Shown here: piece after piece, positions 22,551 through 34,000 of the stretch
How positions within the stretch are numbered: position 1 is the stretch's first letter
How the letters are laid out: each line of letters begins with the position of its first letter
Source of the DNA: Rhizoclosmatium globosum
Lineage: Eukaryota; Chytridiomycota; Chytridiomycetes; Chytridiales; Chytriomycetaceae
Assembly: GCA_002104985.1 (NCBI GenBank)
Contig: MCGO01000037.1
Span: 1-64,000 of the forward strand
DNA: 64,000 nucleotides
Direction: 5' to 3'
The notes under the pieces: generated by a model
Databases searched by the model: none
Seen by the model: only the letters and a program-made list of their open reading frames with translations
What the model was told of the DNA's origin: nothing
Translations under genes and position numbers: made by a program

Positions 22551-25500
22551 ATGGAAACAGAGGTGCCTCACCCTCCATCTCCACTTACATCTCACCTAAT
22601 CCCACCCAATCGAACCAGGTTACGCAATCGTCCTTGTTCCTTTCTCAGGTATTTAATTCGCCAACGAGTCACCCGCCAACTAAACCTTCTTTAGAATCCA
22701 ACATTTGATGGTTTGAACCAGCTTTCAAAGCCGAAACTGAGCTAACTCTTTCGAAGGACGCGGCGCTGTCATCGCGGTTCTCGACACCGGAATCGACCCT
22801 GGTGCGCCGGGAATGCAGACAACAACGACGGGCGAAGTGAAACTGATTGAACTGATTGACTGTTCCGGGTGAGCTGCTTCTTGCCCCCTTTCCCCCCTAA
22901 GCTTCCCCCTTCATCAAATGCATGTAATTAATGTTATAAAACAGATCCGGTGACGTGGACATGTCAACTACCCTTGAACCATCTCTCATGACAGTCACTA
23001 CCCTCTCTCCTTCCGCTTCCGACTCTTCCGATGAAACTCCTCCTCCAAAAACAATCAAAACTGTCAAGGGTCTCACTGGACGCACTCTCGTAATTCCAGA
23101 TTCATGGCCCGTTCCTTCGTCTGGAAAATACAGAGTTGGTTGGAAACAGGCGTCTCAAGGGTTGTTTCCGCGTGAAGTCTTGAATCAAACTGGAAAGAAA
23201 AGGAAGGAGGATGCTGGTTTGTTGCATCTATTCATGCGTGAGTGAAGGCTGATGGAATCTCAAATACTTCAGAAAAGGCAAACAACACTCTTCTTACTCA
23301 AGCTCTGACTGCTCTTTCAACCCACGAATCTCTTCACCCAAAGTTATCTCAAGAAAATCCAGAGCACCAACCGCTCTTGGCTGCCCGTGCCGACCTCCAA
23401 ACTCAAATCGAGCTATTGAAGGATTACATTAAAGATTGGAAAGACCCCGGCCTCGTCTTTGACGTCATTTCTTTTGAAGAAACTGAAGGCTCTGGAAAGT
23501 GGTGGGTTGCCGTTGACGTCAGCTGTTCCGGTGATTTGGAAAAGACTGTCTTGTTGGAACCGTACAGTGTTGGCAAGAAGTATGCGTCTTTCGGGGAGGA
23601 CTCCAAACTTAACTATGGTGTGAATGTGTTGGATAGTGGGGATTTGGTCAGGTTAGTATTTGAATCTTTGGTATAGTTGACTGAAATCGTAACAACAGTA
23701 TCGTGGTTCCTTCTGGATCTCACGGAACGCATGTTGCTGCCATCGCTGCTGCTCATTTCCCTGATGCATCTTCTCCTGGTGCGAATGGGGTCGCGCCAGG
23801 TGCCCAGCTCATTTCTCTCATGATTGGAGATGGTCGTTTCGGGTCTGGAGAAACGAGTCAGAGTCTTGTTCGTGCCGCGATTGAATTGGCGAGACTTAAA
23901 CCAGATGTCGTCAACATCAGTTATGGAGAGTATGCCGGAACTGTAAGTCATCATATTCCAGTCTGTATCCACACTCAACTTCACAACAACAACACAGTAC
24001 GACTACGGTCGATTCACCGAACTCATCAAAGACGTAGTCATTAACGAGAACAACACCCTCTTTGTGTCCTCCGCCGGAAACGCCGGTCCAATCCTCTCCT
24101 CCCTCTCCCACCCCGCCGGAAACTCTGGTGTCATCACAGTCGGTGCGTACGTCTCGAAGCAAATGCAACAAGACATGTACGCCATGCTCTCCACTGTCCG
24201 TGATGGTCACTTCTCGTTCACATCTCAAGGCCCAACCCTCGACGGTGCTGTCGGTGTAGACATTTACGCACCTGGAGCCGCAATCACGTCTGTCCCTGAA
24301 TACACAAAAGACTTTAACAAGCTCATGAACGGAACATCCATGGCGTGTCCTAACGCCGCAGGATGCGTATCGCTCCTTGTTTCCGCGTTGAAACAATCTG
24401 ATATCAAGTACACAGCGTACCGCGTCGGAAACGCACTGAGAACAACGAGTAAACAGTTTGGTGACGCGTTCAGCGTTGGACTTGTGCAAGTTGTTGACGC
24501 GTGGGAAGAACTCAAGAAGGGAGAGAGTTTGAGACAGTGTTTAGACGTCTTGTATGATGTACGACACCCCCCACGTTCTTCCTCGTACCCTCAATCTAAT
24601 ACCAACACCACAATCCCACTAGATCAACGTACAAGGCCTAAACAGAGGCCGAGGTATCTACCTCCGCGAAGTATCCGAAACAACAACCGCACACAACCTC
24701 TCAATCTCAATCAAACCCGTCTTCTCAAACACGAAGAACCCGGCGACAGCAACACACCAACTCGCATTTGACGCGCACGTGACTCTGACTCCTTCAGAAT
24801 CGTGGATCACGGCTCCAGAGTTTGTTCGAATTCCTAATGGTGGACGAGACTTTGCTGTTCGTGTTGATCCGCGCGAGTTGGCGCCAGGGCTGCATTATGG
24901 GTACATCAAGGGTGTTGTGGATGGTGTTGGAGAATGTTTCCGCGTTCCTGTGACTGTTTGTAAGACTGAGAAGGAAGGTGGGAAGGAAGGCGAGGAGGGT
25001 GTGAGACGGTTTACGGATTTGCAGTTTGACAGTGGAGTTGTTCGGAGACGTTATGTGAGTCTCTTTATTGTTTTTTCGGGTGTTTTGATTGATTTTTTGT
25101 TTGTAGCTGGATGTTCCTTTGGGCGCAAACTTTGCTAGTAAGCAGGGACCTCATATGTCGGCTCACCTAATGCTCTCTTCCTTGCAGCGATTACAATCAA
25201 GAGCAAGCAGAGACTTGGAAACTCTCTCTTCATGATTCAGTTTGGACAATTGAATCAACAAACTCCAGTTGACGAATATGACTCGAGATGGCGCGTTCAA
25301 ATGAGCAACACTGATTCTGGAGTTGAAAATGACGACTTCAAGTGGAGCAAGACGATTAAAGTTGTTCAAGGGAAGGTTGCAGAGGTAAACCAAATTAATC
25401 TCAAAAACATGAACTAAACGCCTGACCCAGTTGCTCCTATGCCAAAACTGGTCTGCCTTGGACCCCACAACTATTTCCTGCGAAGTTGAATTCCACGGCT

Positions 25501-27223
25501 TGGAATTGACAGCCTCGTCAAACCCAGCTGCATCGTTTTTAACTAGAGCTGGTGGAGACCGTATTTCTCTCACAACAGGAAACTCAACCTTCACTCGATG
25601 CGACCTTACTTCGCGTCTCCGCAACGAAAGCATCGCTGCTGTTTCGGTCGTATTGAACGGACTTCTGAAGACCATCAGACCAACTGAAGCGAGTATCAGC
25701 ATTGCGCGACGTGGAAGAGACGTGTTGCCAGATGGTCGACAGTTGTTCCAGTTGGTGTTGGGATACACGTTCAAGGTTGCGGAGGAAGGACACGTTACGC
25801 CGTTGTATCCAAACTCGTTGAACGGAATTTATGATTCTGTGTTTGAGAGTGTATTGTTTATGAGTTGAGTTTACTCTTTTCGAGTGAGGTTTGGGGTGTT
25901 AATATGGTACGCTTTAGTTTACGATGATAAGCAAGCACTTCAGAGCTCGCATCATGCGAAAGTGAACAAGGTTAAGTTGAAGGAGGGGACTTATACTGCT
26001 CGAATGCAGATTGTTTCGCCTGATATCTTGACGTTGGAGAAGTTTAAATCGACGCCAGTTGAGTTCTATTTGTATGTGATCCATGGCTGTAACTTAAATT
26101 CCACGTTTAGCTCCTTGTCAACTTTGACTTGAAGAAATCGATCACGCTCACGTCATACAAAACCCTCGCTGGAGCCATTACAGGATCAGGTCCAACTTTC
26201 GATAAGACTTCCTTGAAGCGTGGAGAAGGTGCAACATTCTGGCTCTCGGCTGCCGGATCCGATGACATTCCAAAGCACGCCCAAACTGGCGATGTGCTCA
26301 CTGGAAAGTTCAAAGTCACTGACAGCAGCAGCGACTCGAATATCGACCTATTCACTGCTTCGTACCTCGTCCCCCCATCCGAACCCAAAAAGGATGCGAC
26401 GCCTACTGACGCCGCCACACCTATCCTCAGCAAACCTGAAGCAGAGAAGAAGCCAGAAGACGAAGACGTTGAACAAAAGCTGAAGGAAGAGGAACGCGAC
26501 CTCCAAATCGGATACATCAAGAAACTCCCAGCTGGTGAAAAGCGAGACGCTCTTATTGCGAAACTTGACGAGCAGTGGAAGACGCATGTTCCGTTCCTTG
26601 TCGCCAAACTTGAGGCTACTGTTTCTGATTACGAGAAGCTGTTGAAAGCTGATGGTGGAGAGAAGGGTGTTACTGGAGCGGCTGTTGATGCACTTGGAAA
26701 GGCGTGTGACTCTGTTTTGGATGGAAGTGTGATTGACTTGACAGCTTTGGCTGTGTACCTTGGCCTGAAAGTCGACTTGGCTGCCGGCGGTGATGCCGCA
26801 AAGTCTAAAAAGAAGGAAATGGATGCACAAAAGGCAGCGGTTGTCCTCGCTTTGGTTTGGAAGGCACGTCTTGCAAAGAATGCGATCTTGGTTTCGACTG
26901 AGGAGAAAGAGAAAGTGGAGACTTTGTTTGACGAGGCGTTGGTGCAGTTGTCGCAGTGGTTGGCAACTACTGACGGGAAATATGTTAATTTGTGGGCTTG
27001 GCGATTGAAGTATAAGGGGTCGACAGCGAATGCTTTGAAGGTTGTCAACAAGTTCTTGGGAGATTCAAAGAATATTAGCACAGACGGCGAGAAAGGTGCA
27101 ATTTACAAGGAGCTGGTTTCTCTCAAGCAGACACTTGTTGAAGCGTTGGGTTGGACAGTTTGGCAGAAGTATGAAGAACAGTGGGCCTTCCTCAAAGCAC
27201 CTCCTTCGATGGTTCTCTTTTAA
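22551..27223 (+). CDS. TPP2: Tripeptidyl peptidase II
   Basis: A giant subtilisin-like cytosolic exopeptidase that removes tripeptides downstream of the proteasome. About 13 exons; the first are 22551-22648, 22695-22710, 22757-22868, 22945-23237, 23273-23651 and 23699-23942. The catalytic triad is visible: Asp in AVIAVLDTGIDPGAPG, His in SGSHGTHVAAIAAAHFPD, Ser in MNGTSMACPNAAGCVS; the oxyanion Asn lies in SSAGNAGP. The family's long insert between Asp and His and the C-terminal helical region (ending WAFLKAPPSMVLF) are present. One internal intron uses a GTTGAG donor (VLFM|IYDDKQ). Exon 1 frame: the likely N-terminus (LIPP...LFLSQ|NPTFDGRG) needs one more base near 22608 to stay in frame, so the start at 22551 is uncertain. 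Confidence 0.93.
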
Positions 27224-27393
27224 TAACCTTTTCTAATTCAAATACACTTGAATGGACAAAACTTCTGATTTGAAAGGAAGAAACAAGTTTATGATAAATG
27301 TATGCTTTTTTATTATGGCAGCAATATTAGTGCCGTGTCAATTGAGAAGGATAAATACAATGCAGAGATGGATCGACAAGAGCAGACTGGGAT

Positions 27394-27615
27394 TTACAAG
27401 AATCTGCTTTGGAAGAACTGAGGAGTCGCAGTCTCAAAGACCAATGGAGATCCCCCAACCTTCGTCTTTTGGCTGGCAGCAACACTCTTGATGGATTCAG
27501 ACGATGTCTTGATTGAGTTGCTCGATTTGATGGAAGCAGCCTTCTTTTCCTCTTGGGCAAGCTTCATTTGGAGGAAGATGTCGTGGGCAGCAGCAGATTC
27601 AATGTGGCCTGGCAT
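27394..27615 (-). CDS. Small protein, AAHDIFLQMK family, copy 1
   Basis: 73 residues, single exon, starting MPGHIESAAAHDIFLQMKLA. A charged helix QEEKK leads to a Ser/Lys-rich tail ending PQFFQSRFL. Relatives lie at 42821 (near identical) and 29197 (MPGPIDSAAAHDIYLQMKIA). No known domain; it may be partly helical and otherwise disordered. It is divergent from the 28045 ORF. The promoter carries TAGGGTT on the sense strand about 100 and 165 bp before the ATG (27712-27719 and 27776-27783). High conservation between copies, in frame, supports a real gene. Function unknown. Confidence 0.72.
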   Translation of the reverse strand: MPGHIESAAAHDIFLQMKLAQEEKKAASIKSSNSIKTSSESIKSVAASQKTKVGGSPLVFETATPQFFQSRFL

Positions 27616-28044
27616 TTGGATTTGGGTTGTTTGGATGTTGTTTTGGTGAGGGGAGAAGGGAAGGAACGGTCTGGTTTTATGTGTTTTCAGGATTTCGGAT
27701 CGACATGAAACAACCCTAATTTGATGAAGGGGAGCGTGGCGGCTGTCACTCCACCACGACAACGAAAACAGTGAAAACCCTAGCTTTTCTTGAATCTTAT
27801 TCGTTACTGTATCCGTAGTTCCTTCCGTCGCATCCGGTCCAGAGCCTAAACACACATTGAATGGAACAACTTGAACCTCATCCGTCAACTCCGAAAAGCA
27901 ACGAACTCTGATATCAAAACACGTGCAATGACAACGAAACGTGCAGCCTTCAAAAATAGGGTTCTGATGTGAAATCCAGAATACAAAAGGAGTCTCGATC
28001 CGCTTCCTCCACTCAAATCATTCACCACTACATCAAAAAACAAT
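27616..28044. promoter_or_regulatory. Divergent promoter with three TAGGGTT (telo-box-like) elements
   Basis: The shared region between the 27394 (minus) and 28045 (plus) small ORFs. AACCCTA at 27712-27719 and 27776-27783 reads TAGGGTT toward the minus gene; TAGGGTT at 27957-27963 reads toward the plus gene. The nearest box is 88-104 bp before each ATG. The same arrangement recurs at 42379-42820. Confidence 0.65.
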
Positions 28045-28200
28045 ATGCCAGGAGCTCAAAACGATACCATCACTGTTACCCCAAAGGTTCAGAAGCCAGT
28101 TGCCTCTGCCACAACTCCTGTTCCAGCCAAGCCAGCCACTGAGCCAGTTCAAGTTTTCTCAACAAACTCGCCATTCATGAACGCTACCATCCACCTTTGA
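28045..28200 (+). CDS. Small protein, MPGAQN/QKPVA family, copy 1
   Basis: 51 residues, single exon: MPGAQNDTITVTPKVQKPVA, a Pro/Thr/Ala-rich middle, and the tail NSPFMNATIHL. It differs from the 42223 copy by a few substitutions (KIQKLVAPA, TSPFMNATIHL), while start, stop and length are identical, consistent with selection on the frame. A third relative starts at 28700. No membrane segment or domain; function unknown. TAGGGTT lies 88 bp before the ATG. Confidence 0.7.
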   Translation: MPGAQNDTITVTPKVQKPVASATTPVPAKPATEPVQVFSTNSPFMNATIHL

Positions 28201-28699
28201 TTCTCTCAATGATACATCGAGCAGTCTCTTACAACAGGGCGCGTTTCGTCCATTTTAATTCATATATTCATTTCATAATCGTCATTTGCAATAAAACTCA
28301 TCATTTCTTCCGTTATATTTAACAAATATCCTACAACTTTTATTGAGAGCCAACTTAGCTGGCATTAAGTCCTCTTCGGTGAACCCTTAGAGTTGACAAA
28401 GATTTGGTATATCAATCGTCCAACCTCACACCCCTTCACACGTATGCCTTCAACGGGCTCTACACTTTCTTATCGTTAAATCTGTCGCTTTTTAACCCTC
28501 GTTTTTTTATTGGCGGGAAGCACGGAAACGGATGCACGCGCCATGTAGGATTCCACGAATCGCGACCACTCAAATCCAGATCGGGATTCTAAAACTAGGG
28601 TTTTTCGATAGCGAAATGGAGTACAAAAGGGCGCTTTTGAATACCCTTGTGTTCCTTCATAAAAGCTCCTCCCAAAAAGTTCCAATATCTTGATCCAAC
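28201..28699 (+). promoter_or_regulatory. Intergenic and promoter of the 28700 small ORF
   Basis: The first ~130 bp belongs to the duplicated block. A CTAGGGTT box at 28595-28602 lies 104 bp before the next ATG, on the sense strand. No other gene was seen. Confidence 0.5.
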
Positions 28700-28840
28700 A
28701 TGCCAGAAGCTCAAACCACCACCACCACTGCTCCAGTCCAGAAGCCAGTTGCTCAACCAGCCGTTAAAACTTCAACCCCTGCCACTGCTGCGCCATTGTT
28801 CACCACTTCTGGTTTTATGAGCACCAACCTCCACCTTTGA
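28700..28840 (+). CDS. Small protein, QKPVA family, member 3
   Basis: 46 residues, single exon: MPEAQTTTTTAPVQKPVAQP, then TSTPATAAPLF, ending SGFMSTNLHL. The MPxAQ start, the VQKPVA core and the F-M-x-x-x-hydrophobic-HL end match the 28045 and 42223 ORFs. Too short for the usual ORF cut-off; called on the family match and on the TAGGGTT box at 28596-28602. Confidence 0.65.
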   Translation: MPEAQTTTTTAPVQKPVAQPAVKTSTPATAAPLFTTSGFMSTNLHL

Positions 28841-29196
28841 ATCTCGTTCTTTGACACGGGCCATTCTACTTTGTCATTATCGCATTATCGCATTCTGTAA
28901 TATCTTTCTAATCTTTGATACAAATAAACACCTTTTTCCACACTGTCATTTGTTTTGGGTAAACCACTCTCTTCCCTTTCTCATCCTGGCTTACACAGAA
29001 GCCGGATATCGGAGCACTCAAGATCCCGTTCCGCATTTCAGAAGCGCGTGTTCTTCAAATCACGTTGTTTTTTTTTTCGCTTGAAAATTAGGGTTCTCGG
29101 AACGAACCTTTTCCGAAACATAAAAAGGGGCTCATTGACATCCGGCCCTCCGATCCACATCCTTTCTCTCCAAACACCCAAACCAAAACAGCCCAA
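28841..29196 (+). promoter_or_regulatory. Promoter of the 29197 small ORF
   Basis: TTAGGGTT at 29088-29095, 108 bp before the ATG and in sense orientation, followed by an AT-rich cataaaaag TATA-like stretch. No gene was seen in this 356-bp gap. Confidence 0.5.
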
Positions 29197-29409
29197 ATGC
29201 CAGGACCAATTGACTCTGCTGCCGCCCACGACATCTACCTTCAAATGAAGATTGCAAAGGAGGAGAAGAAGACTGTTGCCGCCTCACTCCGAGCTGCATC
29301 TTCTTCTGAAAGGCAAAGCATCAAGGCCCCTTCCGTTGTCGAGTCCACTTCAAGCAAGAAGAGCAAGCTCGCTGCGTTCTTTGCAAAGAGCTCAAGCAAG
29401 TTCTTTTAA
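29197..29409 (+). CDS. Small protein, AAHDIYLQMK family, member 3
   Basis: 70 residues, single exon: MPGPIDSAAAHDIYLQMKIA, KEEKK, a Ser/Ala-rich region, then a Lys-rich tail SKKSKLAAFFAKSSSKFF. It shares the first ~28 residues with 27394 and 42821 and the final aromatic ending. The tail is strongly basic. No known domain. The TAGGGTT box spacing matches the other members. Confidence 0.68.
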   Translation: MPGPIDSAAAHDIYLQMKIAKEEKKTVAASLRAASSSERQSIKAPSVVESTSSKKSKLAAFFAKSSSKFF

Positions 29410-29575
29410 AAACAAGCCAAATCAGCCACACAGACTCTTCTTGAACACTTCTTTCAGACGCTTTTGCCGCCTTGCAATCTTTTTTAGCATGTTACCCATA
29501 AATGACAATAAATTAATGTCTCTATTATTCAAATTACTACTTTTCTCTCCTCTCTAACTTGTCGTACCACTAGAA

Positions 29576-31021
29576 ATGACGTTAAGCCAGTTTCTTGCAC
29601 CAGCAACACTTGGACTTACGGCTGCAGCCACAGTATGGTATCTTCTCACAGACAGTGATCGCAGCAACATCAAAACAAGCAAGCATTTCCCGTCACTTCC
29701 ACTGCCATTTCCATACATTTTCCAATCGAACCTTGTTGAAGTGTCCTCGTCCGAGTGGCCCCTGAGATTACACCAACTAAACAGCCCAACATTTGTGCGG
29801 CTTCCCGGCTTTCCTTCGCCTGTTTTGATGGTGATCGATCCGCAACTTGTGAAGCAGTTGCTGTCAAAGTGCTCCACTCGTCCCTTGATTGGCGATCCCT
29901 CATTCACAAATCTGTTTGGAAACACATCAATCTTCCGCGTGGTTGGATCGGAACACAGGCGGCTCAGGGCGTTGTGTGGCAGGGCTTTTGCAAAGGCTGC
30001 CCTGGGCTTCCACTTTGAACGGTTAAAGTCTCTGGCAATTCAAAGCCTGAATGCTATGGCCGAGGCGTGTGAAGCAGCGCGTGCAATTGACTCAATGGCG
30101 TTTGTGCAGGCGTATTCATACAAGGCTGTGTGTGTGTTTCTGGTGGGCGATGACTCGGATCAACTGGAGGCGTTGGAGCTGCTGGAAGTCGACTTTATTG
30201 CATTCTCGACTGGATTCTTGGCAGAATTCAGGCCGCGCTGGATCGATTACTTTTCTGGGAACAGGATCCCAAAGGCCGTCGCTGCACGCTCTCGAATTAT
30301 CAAAAAGTGCACAGAAATGGCTGCAACTCGTCGTGAACAAATGAATGGAGGACAATTGTTCACGGATTCTCTATCGGCGTTTATTGAATCGAAAGATACG
30401 GATGGAAATGGCTTCACGGATCTGGAAATTGCTGAACTCTTCTTGGACCTTCTCTTTGCTGGATTTGAAACCACATCGAAGCAGTTAGCCACGGTTATGT
30501 ATCATCTTACTCACTCTATCACCGATAGTGACATGAACCTCCTCATGGATGAAGTCGCGAATCCTGCTCTGTTTGAATCAGAAACAACATTCAGTTCAAA
30601 AGGTGTCCATCTTGAAGCGTTCATCAAAGAATCCATGCGAATGTTCCCAGTTCTTCCAGCCCCAACTCGAATTCTTGTCGAAGATATCGTTCTTGATGGT
30701 GTGCATCTCCCAGCTGGAACAATCGTCGATGCAGTTCGTGAACAAGGACTCTTCATCCCAAATGCGCAAAAGTTCAGTCTGTCCAATTTCATCGGCCACG
30801 ATGCTTTCGACAAGAATCAGTCCACAGATTTTGTCCCTTTTGGAATGGGTGAAGGAATGTGTCTCGCGTTTTTACTCGCCAAGCTCGAAATGAAGCTCAT
30901 TGTAGCTGAAGCACTACGATTCTTTGTCGTTCACAAAAGCAGCTCCCACAAATCCCCCATATTCACCCATTTTCCTTCCAAAACTGTAAACTGTTTTATT
31001 ACTGTAGAAAGAAAACAATAA
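29576..31021 (+). CDS. Cytochrome P450 with atypical heme-binding loop
   Basis: A single exon of 481 residues. It has an N-terminal hydrophobic anchor (FLAPATLGLTAAATVWYLL) and Pro-rich PLPFPYIF. The I-helix motif is LLFAGFETTSKQ (AGxxT), the K-helix ExxR is in IKESMRMFP, and the heme region is FVPFGMGEGMCLAFLLAKLE. The Cys ligand is present, but the usual FxxGxRxCxG lacks Arg (Gly) and the last Gly (Ala). The ERR-triad Arg region before it is also weak (LSNFIGHDAF). The fold is closest in style to CYP26/CYP120-like P450s. Probably ER-bound with an unknown substrate. The missing Arg normally contacts a heme propionate, so activity may be reduced. It converges with LRRC9, 37 bp apart. Confidence 0.88.
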   Translation: MTLSQFLAPATLGLTAAATVWYLLTDSDRSNIKTSKHFPSLPLPFPYIFQSNLVEVSSSEWPLRLHQLNSPTFVRLPGFPSPVLMVIDPQLVKQLLSKCSTRPLIGDPSFTNLFGNTSIFRVVGSEHRRLRALCGRAFAKAALGFHFERLKSLAIQSLNAMAEACEAARAIDSMAFVQAYSYKAVCVFLVGDDSDQLEALELLEVDFIAFSTGFLAEFRPRWIDYFSGNRIPKAVAARSRIIKKCTEMAATRREQMNGGQLFTDSLSAFIESKDTDGNGFTDLEIAELFLDLLFAGFETTSKQLATVMYHLTHSITDSDMNLLMDEVANPALFESETTFSSKGVHLEAFIKESMRMFPVLPAPTRILVEDIVLDGVHLPAGTIVDAVREQGLFIPNAQKFSLSNFIGHDAFDKNQSTDFVPFGMGEGMCLAFLLAKLEMKLIVAEALRFFVVHKSSSHKSPIFTHFPSKTVNCFITVERKQ

Positions 31022-31058
31022 AATACCCGTGAAAGGAGCAATGAATGTTGATTTAGAC

Positions 31059-34000
31059 TTATTCCCGAAGAATCCTGCTGTTGCTACCGAAACCAGAGGA
31101 GTTGGCCGCCAGCTTCATTTCCAAACCATCCAAGACGACCGACGTTATACGTATGGGCAGCTTCGCTTGAGTAACTTGGGCAGCAGACATATTGACACCA
31201 GCCACATTTCCCATCGATACAGCTGGCTTCATCATATTCGCCGTTTCGTCTCTCAGTAAACATTGATCCATAGAATATGCCTTTTTGATAATCATATTAG
31301 TTCTTCTATTCTATAAAGGACAAAAGTATACCTCGGCTCGCTTTCGATCATCCTCATTCACATCTCGACCATCGATCATCACAATTTGAGGAAATCGAAG
31401 AACAGCAACGACTCGATAAAGTATCTTGCGTGTGATGGTGTTAGAAATCAAGCTTATTTCGAGGAGGCTCGGTAATTTCATTTTCTTTTATGTTAAAAAA
31501 GTTAAGCTCTCTCGAAATGAATGAAACGGATATTTACCTCGATTTCAATCACTTCACTGATTCTGTTCGCATTTAGGAACAGGTACTGAAGATTGGGGAG
31601 ACAATCGAAATGAGATAACGATCGGAGACGGTTTTCCCTGTGAATTTGATTGACAAAAGCATTTGAAGTGAAACTCTTACTTAATATGTAGTTCCTTCAA
31701 GTTAATCAACGAGAGGAAAGAAGATGGGTCCGCTGACTTGATTTGATTTCTATCCAGCACCAATTCAACAAGAGTTGTCATATGCTCAAGACCGTCAATC
31801 TAATCAAAATTTAAGCATTTTGAAGGTAATAATCCTGCACATCTTACACGAGTGATCTTGTTCCCCTGCAAATACAAACGCTTCAACTGTCCAAGTCGAT
31901 ACAACCCCAAATCCGCGATCCTCGATATATTATTATTCCCCAAATGAAGCTCTTCCAAATTGGGGAAAATGTTTCGTCTTTGGAACTCCAAATTATCAAC
32001 CCTCCACCCATTCAATCCAACAACCGCAGGAAGATCCGCAGACAACAGTTTCTCCACGCGGTTATTATTCAAACACAAGCACCGCAGTCCCTGAAGCCCA
32101 GCAAACGCATCCAACGTACTGAGTTGGTTACTATCAAACTGAAGACGTCGAATGTTCCGAAACTCGTTCGCATAAGACCCGACAAAGCAATCAGCCTCGC
32201 GGATTTTGCAGTTGCGTAAGTCGAGTTCACTGATGTTTCGGAAACTAAAGTGACCGATTTTCGCGCCGAGGAGTTCGATTGTGAGTTTTCCGAGGTATAT
32301 TTCTTTGGCGGAGGCTTGTTCTTTGGGGGTAATGCTTGCGCCGTCCAAAATCTGGGTGATGTTAGTTCTTACGTTGTCAATGGAATTGTCAAACCTTCAA
32401 ACGGGACAGATGGAAGATTGTAAACATTCGGTAATGATTCTGTTGACATACTTGGTTTCCTGTCACATCGAGAATGATCAACCGAGGTAGTTCTTTCAGT
32501 GGGAAGATGTTGTATAGGTCACTGATACAGTTATTGCCAATATCTAAAGCATCCTTGATGAGGTTTTCGAAAACAAAATAAAATCAACTCACAAAACTCC
32601 ATCAGAGAATTCATCTTTGAAAACGGCTTAATTGATTTGATCAAATTGTTTTCCAGACTGAGTAACATCAAGCTCGTAAAGTTTGCAGCCGATTCGACTG
32701 CCGAAATACGATTTTTGCTAACATCGAGTTTGGTGAGGCCAGCCAGAGAAGTAAGCGAATCAATCGATTCGATTTCGTTATCCTCCAACGAGAGCTCCTC
32801 CAATCGAGGACACAAGGACAGTCTTGACACATCCCGAATATTATTGTTGCGGAATGAAGCCCATCTCAGATGAATCAGTCCAATCGGCAGCATATCCAAA
32901 TTATACAAATTGCAGTTATCCAATTCAAGCGTGGTAATATTCTCAACCACGAAAACGTGTCCGTCAAACGCACCTCCCGTAATCCTCCAATACTCATTCA
33001 ACGCCGCCGAAGAACCATACCCACTCTGCGTACGCACAGATAATGGACGAAACAAATGCTGCTGCGTCGACGAATGCTCATAATAAACATCAGACCAAGT
33101 TTTCATAACCCTTCCTTCCGTCGCACATTCAACCTTCTTGTTCAAAATCATGGAGAGAGTGTCAGCGTGTTTCACAGACGCATCAACTCGACGTCCATCC
33201 AACTTGTCGAGTTTAAGCAACCCACCGAATCCAAGAAGTAACGGAATATATCCTTTGCATTTACACACGGGATTCAACCGCAAATCTAATGTGACTAGGT
33301 CTACAAATGTGCTTTGAATAAGGGCCAAGTCAGTTGCAAGTGAGATTTGGTTTCCAGCAAGGTCGAGTTCTTTGAGACGAGATGCGGAATCGATGAGACC
33401 GTTTGCGATAGTTGATATTTCGTTGAAGGAGAGGTCGAGTTTCTCAAGGGCTTGGAAGTATTTCAAGTTTGCTGGGATCTCTTTCAAGCAGCATTGCGAT
33501 AGAATAAGGTTTCGAATGGAAGAGAAGAGTCGAAATGTTGTCATGGGAGGGAGTTTTGAGTAGAGTGAGAAGTTGAGGTGTGTGATGTTGGCTGGTGCCT
33601 TTTTGCTAAGAACGTCCTGTGGAAATGTTAGCTTTCCTTGCTGTCTGGTTTTTCAAAACAGCTACCAGTGTAAGTTCTATAGGAGGAGGACCTTGTAACG
33701 TTCCAATCCGCTTCACCTCAGGAAACTGCGCCTCAATTACAGGCATAGTGAACGCATCAAACATCCCGGAACCGTCCTAAAAATATTCAATTTAAACAAA
33801 CTATACACACCAACGGAACATTGAGCCTTACATCGTTCTCTGAAATCTTCTTCGCAATCTCTGTTACAATCGTAGGCATATCTGCTTGACTCAACTTATT
33901 GCTATACGCAATATCAAGCATCAACTTTTCACTTTTTGTAGTGAATCTGTCCAAATCGCATTCAAGCGAAAACTCAACAAAGAACTCTGGGGTGGCGAGT

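Larger units (their letters stand above)
27300..28330. repeat. Inverted segmental duplication, copy 1
   Basis: This block, holding a divergent pair of tiny genes and their shared promoter, reappears in reverse complement at about 42110-43130. Similarity is clear through both ORFs, the intergenic promoter and both 3' flanks (for example cattcatatactcatttcat-type sequence near 28270 and 42150). Edges were estimated by eye. Confidence 0.85.
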
